Source: Rhizobacter sp. (lineage in GTDB: Bacteria; Pseudomonadota; Gammaproteobacteria; Burkholderiales; Burkholderiaceae_C). From it: DNA of 5,196 bases. This document shows, piece after piece, positions 1-5,196 of the stretch; the stretch's first letter is position 1; each line of letters opens with the position of its first letter. The DNA is taken from the NCBI GenBank assembly GCA_025359585.1, contig JANYFX010000418.1, forward strand, positions 1-5,196. Reading direction: 5' to 3'. Under the pieces are notes generated by a model. The model was not told the DNA's origin, did no database searches, and was given only the letters and a program-made list of their open reading frames with translations. The position numbers and the translations under genes were made by a program.

Positions 1-622
1 TCTCCAGCTTGCGCAGGGTCTTGTTGGTGTGCACCAGCGACAGGCCGAGGCCGTCGGCGATGTGCTGTTGCGTGAGCGGAAACGGCACGCCGTGTGTGCC
101 GGCATCGGGCAACAACGCGGCCACGCGCTTGAACAGCAAGACCAGCAGCGTGGCGATGCGCTCTTCGGCGCTGCGCCGGCCGACCGACAGCAGCGTGTCG
201 TCGACCAGCGACTCTTCGTGCGCGGTGAGCCACGTCACGTCGAAACCGAGCGACGGTGCGGAGCGGTGCAGTTCCCACAGCGCGTCGCGCCGAAAGACAC
301 ACAGCATCACCTCGGTCAGGCTCTGCACGCCGTGGGCCGCCGAGTCGCCCATTTTTTGCTGCACGCCGATGAAGTCTCCGGGCAACAGGAAATTCAGGAT
401 CTGACGCCGGCCGTCGCTCAGTGTTTTGAAACGAAAAGCCCAGCCGCTCAGCAAGGTGTAGAGCGGCGCGTCCACTTGACCCTCGTCCATGATGCTGTGC
501 TCGGCGGGGATCAGTGTCTGATCGCGCTTGAGCGATTCGATCAGCGCCAGCTCGGTGTCGGAATGGGACGTGAACAAAGGCAGGCTGCGCAACGGGCAGG
601 CTTTGCAAGACTCGAATTTCAC
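1..622 (-). CDS. Crp/Fnr-family transcriptional regulator (3' end cut by window)
   Basis: This is a cytoplasmic DNA-binding regulator of the Crp/Fnr superfamily; 207 codons are visible and the C-terminus lies beyond the left edge. Residues about 20-120 form the cyclic-nucleotide-binding-like beta-roll, with the family signature LLPGDFIG at 79-86. A dimerisation helix follows at about 130-168. The winged helix-turn-helix begins at about 180, with LTQQHIADGLGLS then VHTNKTLRKLE. The N-terminus carries Cys6-x2-Cys9 (CKACPL), and the only other visible cysteine is Cys108. Fnr uses four cysteines for its 4Fe-4S cluster, so cluster binding cannot be assumed. The cAMP-contacting residues of Crp are not apparent. 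The GTG start is chosen because an in-frame TGA lies 13 codons upstream, no ATG lies between, and GAGG sits 7 nt before it. The recognition helix (VHTNKTL) is of the VHxNRxL type rather than the E-SR type of Fnr, so its target may differ. It is divergent from the BLUF gene. Family assignment is firm; the effector is unknown. Confidence 0.9.
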   Translation of the reverse strand, partial: MKFESCKACPLRSLPLFTSHSDTELALIESLKRDQTLIPAEHSIMDEGQVDAPLYTLLSGWAFRFKTLSDGRRQILNFLLPGDFIGVQQKMGDSAAHGVQSLTEVMLCVFRRDALWELHRSAPSLGFDVTWLTAHEESLVDDTLLSVGRRSAEERIATLLVLLFKRVAALLPDAGTHGVPFPLTQQHIADGLGLSLVHTNKTLRKLE

Positions 623-629
623 GGCGATG

Positions 630-633
630 CCTC
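630..633 (-). promoter_or_regulatory. Ribosome binding site supporting the GTG start of the Crp/Fnr gene
   Basis: On the minus strand GAGG lies 7 nt before the GTG at 622-620. It decides the start, because an in-frame stop lies a short way upstream and no ATG is available between them. Confidence 0.6.
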
Positions 634-688
634 GAAGTGTTGGGGGCCAGCGCGGGCCGGTTCAGCGCGCGTGGCAGAGCGTACACGC

Positions 689-704
689 TGTGTCATTCGA
701 CACA
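689..704. promoter_or_regulatory. Candidate Crp/Fnr-type operator in the divergent intergenic region
   Basis: The 16-bp sequence TGTGTCATTCGACACA is an inverted repeat with perfect 6-bp arms (TGTGTC/GACACA) around a 4-bp centre. Crp-class operators are 16-bp dyads with TGTGA/TCACA-like ends, so size and outer bases fit. It lies between a Crp/Fnr regulator gene and the BLUF gene. Its centre (696.5) is about 41 bp upstream of the transcription start inferred from a TATATT box at 726-731, which is the class II activator position. Binding by the adjacent regulator is inference. Confidence 0.5.
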
Positions 705-725
705 TCGAGTGGCATGTCGGCCCAC

Positions 726-731
726 TATATT
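726..731 (+). promoter_or_regulatory. Candidate -10 box for the BLUF gene
   Basis: TATATT stands out in an otherwise GC-rich intergenic region and resembles a sigma-70 -10 hexamer. No good -35 hexamer is found at 16-18 bp. The nearest, TCGACA at 697-702, is 23 bp away and lies inside the candidate operator. A missing -35 is typical of activator-dependent promoters. A transcription start near 737-739 would leave a leader of about 40 nt before the ATG at 777. The opposite strand reads TATAGT at 730-725 and could serve the divergent regulator gene, so which direction it drives is uncertain. Confidence 0.4.
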
Positions 732-776
732 CGCTGCGCTTGAACAAACGCACTGGCCCTCGTGGCTCGGTCATTC

Positions 777-1181
777 ATGGTCCGCGTTGAAAACTCATTC
801 CAGCTTCTTTACGTGAGCCGGCTCGCACCCGGTTGCAACTGGGAGGTCGTCAAGGAAATCGTGGCCGCGGCGCGGCGCCAGAACCCCGTGCACGGCATCA
901 CCGGTGCGCTGCTCTTCGATGGCGAGCGCTTTTGCCAACTCATCGAAGGCGAAGAAGCGCCTGTGCGGGCACTGTTGCAGAACATCTCCGTCGACGCGCG
1001 CCACACGGATGTGCGGGTGCTGTTCGCCGACCAGTCGCCACGTGGGCGAACCACGCAGCGCTGGGTCAGTGGCTACTGCGATTCGCACGAACTCGAGGTG
1101 TTCGACAGCGCACCCGGCCCCGGCGAGGGGGTGGCGCTCGACTGGTTCCTCTCGGTCTTGCACGGCGCCGACATGGAGTGA
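777..1181 (+). CDS. Short BLUF-domain (FAD) blue-light photoreceptor
   Basis: This is a 134-residue protein made almost entirely of one BLUF domain, which binds FAD and signals blue light through a hydrogen-bond rearrangement around the flavin. Numbering from the ATG at 777, the conserved residues are visible: Tyr12 in LLYVSR, Asn36 in QNPVHGITGALLF, Gln54 in FCQLIEG, and Trp96 in QRWVSGY. Tyr-Asn and Asn-Gln spacings (24 and 18) equal those in AppA. The methionine usually two residues after the tryptophan is replaced by Ser98. About 30 residues follow and could form the C-terminal cap helices; no output domain is attached, so it probably acts through a protein partner, as short PixD-type BLUF proteins do. 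An in-frame GTG at 762 would add five residues (MARSF); the ATG is preferred because the family usually begins shortly before the first strand. Neither start has a good Shine-Dalgarno sequence. It is divergent from a Crp/Fnr regulator and ends just before a hairpin terminator. Confidence 0.9.
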   Translation: MVRVENSFQLLYVSRLAPGCNWEVVKEIVAAARRQNPVHGITGALLFDGERFCQLIEGEEAPVRALLQNISVDARHTDVRVLFADQSPRGRTTQRWVSGYCDSHELEVFDSAPGPGEGVALDWFLSVLHGADME

Positions 1182-1206
1182 CACCGGCGGTGCGATCGCA
1201 GGGCGC

Positions 1207-1233
1207 AAAAAAGCCGGCTACAGCCGGCTTTTT
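1207..1233. terminator. Bidirectional intrinsic terminator between convergent genes
   Basis: The arms AAGCCGGC (1211-1218) and GCCGGCTT (1223-1230) pair around a TACA loop. A run of six A at 1207-1212 precedes and five T at 1229-1233 follow. On the plus strand the hairpin and T-run follow the BLUF stop by about 25 nt. On the minus strand the A-run becomes a T-run downstream of the repeat protein's stop at 1250. It can therefore end transcription from both sides. Confidence 0.85.
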
Positions 1234-1249
1234 GAAGCGCTGAAACCGC

Positions 1250-1813
1250 TCAGCTCTTGTTGAAACGCGCCTTGGCTGCGCTGACGCAAGCCGCCTTGGC
1301 CTCGCCGGAGAGGCTGTCGCACTTCTCGGCGGCGACCTTGTAGTCGGCATCGCGCTTGTCTTCGGCGGAGTCCTTCACCGCTGCGACGATCTTCTTGTCC
1401 AGCTTCGCTTCGGCCAGCGCCTTGGTGTGGGTTGCCTTGGCTTCGGTCACGCATACGTCTTTCACGTTGCCGGCCTTGTCGTCGCACATTTCCTTGGCCA
1501 CCGCGTAGCTTGCATCGGCCTTCACGACGGCGAGCTTGTTGGCATCGCTGGCCTTGCCGGTGTCGTTGAAGGTCAGCTCGGCGAGTGCGACTTTTTCCTT
1601 GCCCTTGGCCTGCTCCATGCACACGTCTTTTTCGTTACCGCTGAACTTGGCGCACATCGATTTTTCGGCCTTGTAGTCGGCACTGATGCGGTCCTTCGCG
1701 GCGCTCATGTCGGCCTTGCTCATGCCGTTGGCGGCGAAGGCGCCGGTGGTGGCGAACAAGGCGGCGATGGCAGCGGCGGCGATGCCGGTCTTGCAGTGTT
1801 GGAGGGTCGTCAT
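1250..1813 (-). CDS. Exported protein with three Cys-x10-Cys repeats, function unknown
   Basis: This predicted 187-residue protein is exported. Residues 1-27 form a Sec signal peptide: Lys8, then the Ala-rich hydrophobic stretch IAAAAIAALFATTG, and a likely cut at AFA|AN. The mature part is rich in Ala, Lys, Asp and Glu, predicted helical, and built from three diverged repeats centred on cysteine pairs 54/65, 110/121 and 165/176. Every pair has ten residues between the cysteines, and the pairs are offset by 56 and 55 residues. Each unit starts with a Tyr motif (DYKAEKSMC, SYAVAKEMC, DYKVAAEKC) and continues after the second Cys into an Ala/Lys-rich helix. The pattern suggests three intramolecular disulfides or paired metal/heme ligands in the periplasm; this is inference. 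The start is supported by AAGGA 9 nt upstream. The gene stands alone, followed by a terminator and 110 bp downstream of asmA. I recognise no characterised family. Lys/Ala-rich proteins of this kind can be mislabelled TolA-like. Confidence 0.85.
   Translation of the reverse strand: MTTLQHCKTGIAAAAIAALFATTGAFAANGMSKADMSAAKDRISADYKAEKSMCAKFSGNEKDVCMEQAKGKEKVALAELTFNDTGKASDANKLAVVKADASYAVAKEMCDDKAGNVKDVCVTEAKATHTKALAEAKLDKKIVAAVKDSAEDKRDADYKVAAEKCDSLSGEAKAACVSAAKARFNKS
1253..1693 (-). repeat. Three diverged tandem protein repeats inside the exported Cys-rich protein
   Basis: Repeat units are at 1574-1693 (residues 41-80), 1400-1525 (97-138) and 1253-1363 (151-187). The shared pattern is D/S-Y-x6-C-x10-C-x3-A-K. 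Two units have GNxKDVC before the second cysteine and the third has GEAKAAC. Linkers of 12-16 residues separate the units. The units are diverged, so the duplication is old. Confidence 0.75.
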
Positions 1814-1821
1814 GATGAGGG

Positions 1822-1829
1822 TTCCTTTT
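1822..1829 (-). promoter_or_regulatory. Strong ribosome binding site of the exported repeat protein
   Basis: The minus strand reads AAAAGGAA, with AAGGA ending 9 nt before the ATG at 1813. It is the best Shine-Dalgarno sequence in the window and suggests efficient translation. It also fixes the start against a longer open frame that runs upstream without a stop. Confidence 0.75.
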
Positions 1830-1886
1830 CGGGACAGTGAATGAAAAACACAGTGGCCGAAGTATGGAAAGCGGAGCCCGGCACGG

Positions 1887-1906
1887 GCAGCGGACAGCGC
1901 CGCTGC
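1887..1906. repeat. Intergenic hairpin downstream of asmA
   Basis: Seven-base arms GCAGCGG (1887-1893) and CCGCTGC (1900-1906) pair perfectly around a 6-nt loop. It lies 17 nt past the asmA stop codon on the minus strand. No T-run follows in that direction, so it is not a canonical intrinsic terminator. It may be a transcript-end stabilising or factor-dependent structure. The rest of the 110-bp gap (1814-1923) shows no promoter I can call with confidence. Confidence 0.5.
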
Positions 1907-1923
1907 ATTCCGTAGTTCTTCTC

Positions 1924-4020
1924 CTACCTGAGGCTCGTGGCCGCAGCGCGTTTCGCAGGCGCGGGCGCTGCAAGCGTCGGCTTCGCCGCGATCCGCTTCG
2001 ACAGCGAACGGCATGCGTCTCCACCCCGTTGGGCGTCTTCGCTGCTGCCGAAGTCGATCAACGGGATCAACGCGGCCAGCGGGTTCAACAGGCCCAGCAA
2101 GGCCGACGCGCCGAGGCGTGTGCCGAGCTTGCCCTTGTCGAGCGAAATCTCCGGGTTGGCGAAGGTGCCGCGCACATGCAGCGGTGTGCGCAATGCGAGC
2201 GGGCTGAAGTCTTTGGGCGTGGCCACCACGCGCAGATCGAGCGCTTCGGTGGCGAGCGACAAATTGCCGTCGACCCAGAGTGTGGAGTCGGCGGTGTCGA
2301 GCACGAACACCCGCGGGCGGAACAGGCCTTGTTCGGCCACCAGGTCGACCACGGTGCACTGGATCGGCAAGGCGTCGTCGCCCTTGATCAGCATGCCCAG
2401 GCCTTGGGCGATGTCGAGCCCGGCGGCTTCGACAGCGAGGTGCGAGATCGTGCCCCCCACCACGTGCATGCGCACTTCACCGCGCAGGCTGCCGAGGATC
2501 GCGGCCGTCGACTTGCCCTGCCCCGCCACGCGGGCCCTGCCGTTCAGGCTGCCGGTGATGTACGGCGGCCCGCTGTCGCTGCGGGTCTGGTGGAACCAGC
2601 TCTCCAGACGCACGCCGTCCCAGCGCAAGTCCGCAGTCCACAGCGCCTGCGCATTGCGACCATCGAGCTGCACGGTGCCACCCAGGCTGCCCTGGCCGGT
2701 GCGTGCCTCGAGCTCACGCAGCGTGAGCACGCCATCGGCCAGCACGAGGTGGGTGCGCAGGGGTTCGAGCGGCTGCAGCAGACCGCTGCCGAGATCGAGC
2801 TTGTCGATCTCGATAAGCACATTCGCGTCCATCGCGCGCAGCGCTGGCAGATCGAATTCGCGGTTGGGCAAGACTTGGCCCGATCTGCGCACGGTGGGCT
2901 GCGGTGCAGAGGCGGCCACGGCCACCGCCGCAGCACCCTTGCGGACCGGCGCACCGACGGCCGGGCCGAGGTCGGCGAGCATCAGGTTCGTGCCGGTGAG
3001 GCGGCCCGAGAGCAAGGGCAGGCGCGGCCGCGGGTCGAAGGTGAAAGCGCCGGCGAGGCGGCTCGAACCGATGCTGACCTGATCGAACAACGCGTTCCAG
3101 ACCAGCCCTTGTTTGGCGATCAACCCTTCGGCGCGAAACGGCCCGGTCGTCGGCAAGGTCACGCGCAGTGGGTCGCCGACCGCCGCGAGCGACGGGCCCT
3201 GCACGACGAAGCGGCCCTTGAGTGCGGTGAGCTTCAACACATCGGTGGCCGTGCCCTTGAACGACAGGCTGGCCGCGCCGGACTTGACGTTCAGCGTGAC
3301 CGGCAGCGCGGCACTCGAAGCGTCTTCGGCCACGACGGCCAGCACGCCGTTGGTTTGCATCTCGATGTTCATCGGCTGCTTGCGGTACACGCCCTTCGCA
3401 CTCAACTGCATGCCGTTCGGAGCGCCGCTGGTGCTGGCCTGCGAAGCATCGGTCAAAGAAAACTTCCCGTCGAGATCGAGGTCCATCACCGCGTCGCGCA
3501 CGATCACCGTGCCGGTGCCGACCATCAGGTGCCCGAACACCGGCAGGCGCGTCGGTGGCGCGGCGCTGTCGGGCGTTTCGGTCTTGGGCCCGAACTGCCA
3601 TGAAGCGCGGCCATCGGCCTGGCGCTCTAGGTGGCCGTCGAGCTCGGCGGCGCGCAGTTCGCGAATGCGCAGCGGTGCGCCGAAGCCGGCTTGGATCAGG
3701 TCGCCATAACCCAGGGTGAGCTGCGCATCACGCGCGAGCAGCATGTGCGGCGCCTGGCTCCAGGCGGGCGCGCCGATTTCGATGTGATCGGCCTTGATCG
3801 TGATGCCGCCGAGCAGGTGGATCAGCACCACGGGCTGGGCGGCAGGGTCGGCGCTGAAGCTGACGCGCCGGTCGATCGTCTTGCCGATCCAGCGTTGCAT
3901 CGGCCCGGCGAGAAAGGGCCAGCCCATGGATTCACCCACACCAAAGCCGATCACGATGACGGCGAAGAAACAGGACGCGATCAGGCGCCAGCGAAACGGT
4001 GATGGGGTGCCTTGGCTCAT
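1924..4020 (-). CDS. AsmA-family envelope protein
   Basis: This is a 698-residue protein of the AsmA family, whose members are anchored in the inner membrane with a large periplasmic part and are linked to outer-membrane assembly and lipid homeostasis. E. coli AsmA has about 617 residues. The N-terminus (FRWRLI, then a hydrophobic segment at about 13-29) is one membrane anchor. It is followed by the family's opening WPFLAGPMQRWIGKTIDRR. The middle is a long series of beta-strand repeats typical of the elongated groove of these proteins. The C-terminal region contains the AsmA-type signature: LDIAQGLGMLIKG, then Cys555 in IQCTVVDL, strands ending in PLHVRGTFANPEISLD, a hydrophobic stretch (LLGLLNPLAALIPLIDFG), and Cys670 in GDACRSL. 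The two periplasmic cysteines may pair. The ATG at 4020 is preferred to one 12 codons upstream because it puts the anchor right at the N-terminus; neither has a strong ribosome binding site. It lies 86 bp downstream of the dehydrogenase gene on the same strand. The exact role of this paralogue is unknown. Confidence 0.88.
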   Translation of the reverse strand: MSQGTPSPFRWRLIASCFFAVIVIGFGVGESMGWPFLAGPMQRWIGKTIDRRVSFSADPAAQPVVLIHLLGGITIKADHIEIGAPAWSQAPHMLLARDAQLTLGYGDLIQAGFGAPLRIRELRAAELDGHLERQADGRASWQFGPKTETPDSAAPPTRLPVFGHLMVGTGTVIVRDAVMDLDLDGKFSLTDASQASTSGAPNGMQLSAKGVYRKQPMNIEMQTNGVLAVVAEDASSAALPVTLNVKSGAASLSFKGTATDVLKLTALKGRFVVQGPSLAAVGDPLRVTLPTTGPFRAEGLIAKQGLVWNALFDQVSIGSSRLAGAFTFDPRPRLPLLSGRLTGTNLMLADLGPAVGAPVRKGAAAVAVAASAPQPTVRRSGQVLPNREFDLPALRAMDANVLIEIDKLDLGSGLLQPLEPLRTHLVLADGVLTLRELEARTGQGSLGGTVQLDGRNAQALWTADLRWDGVRLESWFHQTRSDSGPPYITGSLNGRARVAGQGKSTAAILGSLRGEVRMHVVGGTISHLAVEAAGLDIAQGLGMLIKGDDALPIQCTVVDLVAEQGLFRPRVFVLDTADSTLWVDGNLSLATEALDLRVVATPKDFSPLALRTPLHVRGTFANPEISLDKGKLGTRLGASALLGLLNPLAALIPLIDFGSSEDAQRGGDACRSLSKRIAAKPTLAAPAPAKRAAATSLR

Positions 4021-4072
4021 TCGCTCATGCTCGCACGGCGAGCCCCGAATCGCCATCAGGTGGCAGAGGCTT

Positions 4073-4098
4073 CGGCTGTCGGTGCGCTCCTACAGCCG
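4073..4098. repeat. REP-like hairpin between the dehydrogenase and asmA genes
   Basis: Arms CGGCTGT (4073-4079) and ACAGCCG (4092-4098) pair perfectly around a 12-nt loop. Read on the minus strand the element is CGGCTGTAGGAGCGCACC then GACAGCCG, beginning 9 nt after the dehydrogenase stop codon. TGTAGGAGCG next to a GC-rich stem resembles proteobacterial REP elements. There is no T-run, so it is not a standard terminator. Only one full copy is visible, so the REP label is tentative. Confidence 0.45.
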
Positions 4099-4106
4099 GG
4101 CGCGGC

Positions 4107-5096
4107 TCACGCCAGCACTTCGGGGTTCAGCGCGGTCGGAGGCTTGCCCTTGTTCGGCCCTAAGCCGAGTGCGGCGATCAGGTTGTCGGCGGCCAGGTTG
4201 GCCATCGCCCGGCGCGTCGGCAGGCTCGAACTGGCGATGTGCGGCGTGAGCACGACGTTGGGCACGGTCAGAAGATCGGGGTGAACGGCGGGCTCGCCTT
4301 CGAACACGTCGAGACCGGCGGCGGCGATGCGTTTGTCGCGCAGTGCTTGTGCCAGCGCCGCGTCGTCGACGATGCCTCCACGCGCGATGTTGGTCAGCGT
4401 GGCAGTGGGTTTCATCAGCGCCAGCTCGGCGGCGCCGATCAGGTGGTGCGCGGCGGCGCTGTAGGGCACGACGATGACGAGGTGGTCGGCCTCGCGCAGC
4501 AAGGCCTCTTTGCTGACATAACGCGCACCGAGAGCGGCTTCGGTGGCGGCGTCGAGATGGGAACGATTGTGATAGATCACCTTCATGCCGAAGCCGAGCG
4601 CGCCGCGCCGAGCGACGCCACGGCCGATGCGGCCCATGCCGAGCACACCGAGCGTCGCGCCGTGCACGTCGCTGCCGGCGAAGGCGTCGACGCTCCATTT
4701 CGTCCACGCGCCGCTGCGCAGGAAATGCTCGCTCTCGGCGATGCGGCGCGCCGCCGCCATCATCAGCGCGAAGCCGAAGTCGGCGGTGGTCTCGGTCAGC
4801 ACGTCGGGCGCATTGCTGACGAGCACGCCGTGCGCGGTGCAGGCCGGCAGATCGACGTTGTTGTAGCCCACCGCCATGCTGCACACGGCCTTGAGCTGCG
4901 GGCAGGCCTCGAGCAGCGCGGTGTCGATCGGCTGCGTGCCGGTGATGAACACGCCGGCCTTGCCCTGCAGGTGCTGGATCAGCTCGGCCGGCGACCAGAC
5001 CACGTCGGCCTCGTTGGTCTCGACCTCGAAATATTCGCGCAGCCGATCGACGATGTCGGGGAACACGGCGCGGCAGACGAGGACGGAAGGCTTCAT
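4107..5096 (-). CDS. ghrB: D-2-hydroxyacid dehydrogenase, glyoxylate/hydroxypyruvate reductase B type
   Basis: This 329-residue cytosolic enzyme is expected to reduce 2-oxo acids such as glyoxylate, hydroxypyruvate or 2-ketogluconate to D-2-hydroxy acids with NAD(P)H. It closely follows E. coli GhrB (324 residues) from end to end: it starts MKPSV, has VLTETTAD at 99-106, DVHGATLGVLGMGRIG at 143-158, GLDVFEGEP at 261-269 and ends NPEV. The nucleotide-binding glycines are 153, 155 and 158. The catalytic Arg-Glu-His set of the family is present: Arg239 in IARGG, Glu268 in FEGEP and His286 in TPHIAS. After the second strand of the cofactor fold the sequence is HNRS (176-179), not an acidic residue, which favours NADPH; this is inference. 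The start ATG shares ATGA with the stop of the upstream membrane protein, and its own Shine-Dalgarno is poor, suggesting translational coupling. Substrate preference among GhrB-like enzymes cannot be read from sequence alone. Confidence 0.93.
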   Translation of the reverse strand: MKPSVLVCRAVFPDIVDRLREYFEVETNEADVVWSPAELIQHLQGKAGVFITGTQPIDTALLEACPQLKAVCSMAVGYNNVDLPACTAHGVLVSNAPDVLTETTADFGFALMMAAARRIAESEHFLRSGAWTKWSVDAFAGSDVHGATLGVLGMGRIGRGVARRGALGFGMKVIYHNRSHLDAATEAALGARYVSKEALLREADHLVIVVPYSAAAHHLIGAAELALMKPTATLTNIARGGIVDDAALAQALRDKRIAAAGLDVFEGEPAVHPDLLTVPNVVLTPHIASSSLPTRRAMANLAADNLIAALGLGPNKGKPPTALNPEVLA

Positions 5097-5196
5097 GGCT
5101 TGCTTTCTGTGGGGGTTGGCGAAGCGGGGGCGCTGCGGTGCGGGACATCGGGGTGCCAGCCGAGCACGGCCAGCAGCACCGCGAAGCCGATCAGGT
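5093..5196 (-). CDS. C-terminal tail of a membrane protein (5' part beyond window)
   Basis: The last 33 codons of an open frame enter from the right edge and end in TGA at 5095-5093, overlapping the dehydrogenase ATG as ATGA. The visible piece begins with a hydrophobic stretch (LIGFAVLLAVLGW), as in a final transmembrane helix. A polar, Pro/Ser/Thr-rich tail follows and ends TESKP. This looks like the cytoplasmic end of an integral membrane protein, for example a transporter, but the family cannot be named from this fragment. Tight overlap with the dehydrogenase suggests one operon and possibly a linked substrate, which is inference. The reading frame is supported mainly by the overlap and the hydrophobic/tail pattern. 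Confidence 0.6.
   Translation of the reverse strand, partial: LIGFAVLLAVLGWHPDVPHRSAPASPTPTESKP

Noticed and set aside
762..776. GTG at 762 as the start of the BLUF protein
   Set aside because: It has no Shine-Dalgarno sequence and adds only five residues before the ATG at 777, which fits the usual position of the domain start. It cannot be excluded entirely.
29..790. Plus-strand open frame of 253 codons opposite the Crp/Fnr gene
   Set aside because: It is antisense to a clear Crp/Fnr protein, runs through the intergenic region into the BLUF start, and has low-complexity composition with no domain.
1191..1200. Perfect 10-bp palindrome TGCGATCGCA, containing the octamer GCGATCGC
   Set aside because: It is a single copy just after the BLUF stop. 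The octamer is a known highly repeated motif in cyanobacteria, but nothing here suggests function and chance is likely in GC-rich DNA.
1814..2359. N-terminal extension of the exported repeat protein's frame up to 2359
   Set aside because: The extension overlaps the end of asmA in another frame and is Arg-rich. The ATG at 1813 has a strong ribosome binding site and begins a clean signal peptide.
1837..3603. Long plus-strand open frame of 588 codons opposite the asmA gene
   Set aside because: It lies antisense to a coherent AsmA protein. Its translation is Arg/Gln/His-rich with no recognisable domain, as expected of a shadow frame in GC-rich DNA.
4090..5148. Alternative minus-strand frame of 352 codons over the dehydrogenase
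   Set aside because: It is Arg-rich without motifs, while the overlapping frame encodes a full GhrB-like enzyme with all catalytic residues.

Overview
The window looks like a piece of a high-GC betaproteobacterial chromosome, probably Burkholderiales. This rests on the GC-rich codon usage and the gene families present, not on a marker gene, so the lineage is an inference. It holds ordinary-looking chromosomal genes. I see no insertion sequence, phage gene, CRISPR array, tRNA or rRNA.

Left part (1-1240): a Crp/Fnr-type transcription regulator on the minus strand runs off the left edge. It is divergent from a short stand-alone BLUF (blue light using FAD) photoreceptor on the plus strand. The roughly 150 bp between them contains a 16-bp inverted repeat of the size and layout of a Crp/Fnr operator, about 41 bp upstream of a plausible BLUF transcription start. 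The BLUF gene ends at a hairpin with A and T tracts on either side, which can act as a terminator for both converging genes.

Middle part (1250-1813): a small exported protein on the minus strand, with a signal peptide followed by three diverged repeats, each carrying a Cys-x10-Cys pair. I do not recognise a named function. Its gene has a strong ribosome binding site and lies 110 bp downstream of the next gene.

Right part (1924-5196): three minus-strand genes read leftward: the tail of a membrane protein (cut by the right edge), a GhrB-like D-2-hydroxyacid dehydrogenase, and a large AsmA-family envelope protein. The membrane protein and the dehydrogenase overlap by an ATGA stop/start and are probably co-transcribed and translationally coupled. 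An 86-bp gap with a REP-like hairpin separates the dehydrogenase from asmA.

The most interesting points are the regulator/photoreceptor pair with its candidate shared operator, the BLUF protein's missing conserved methionine, and the triple Cys-x10-Cys repeat protein. I found no clear evidence of a wholly new system.
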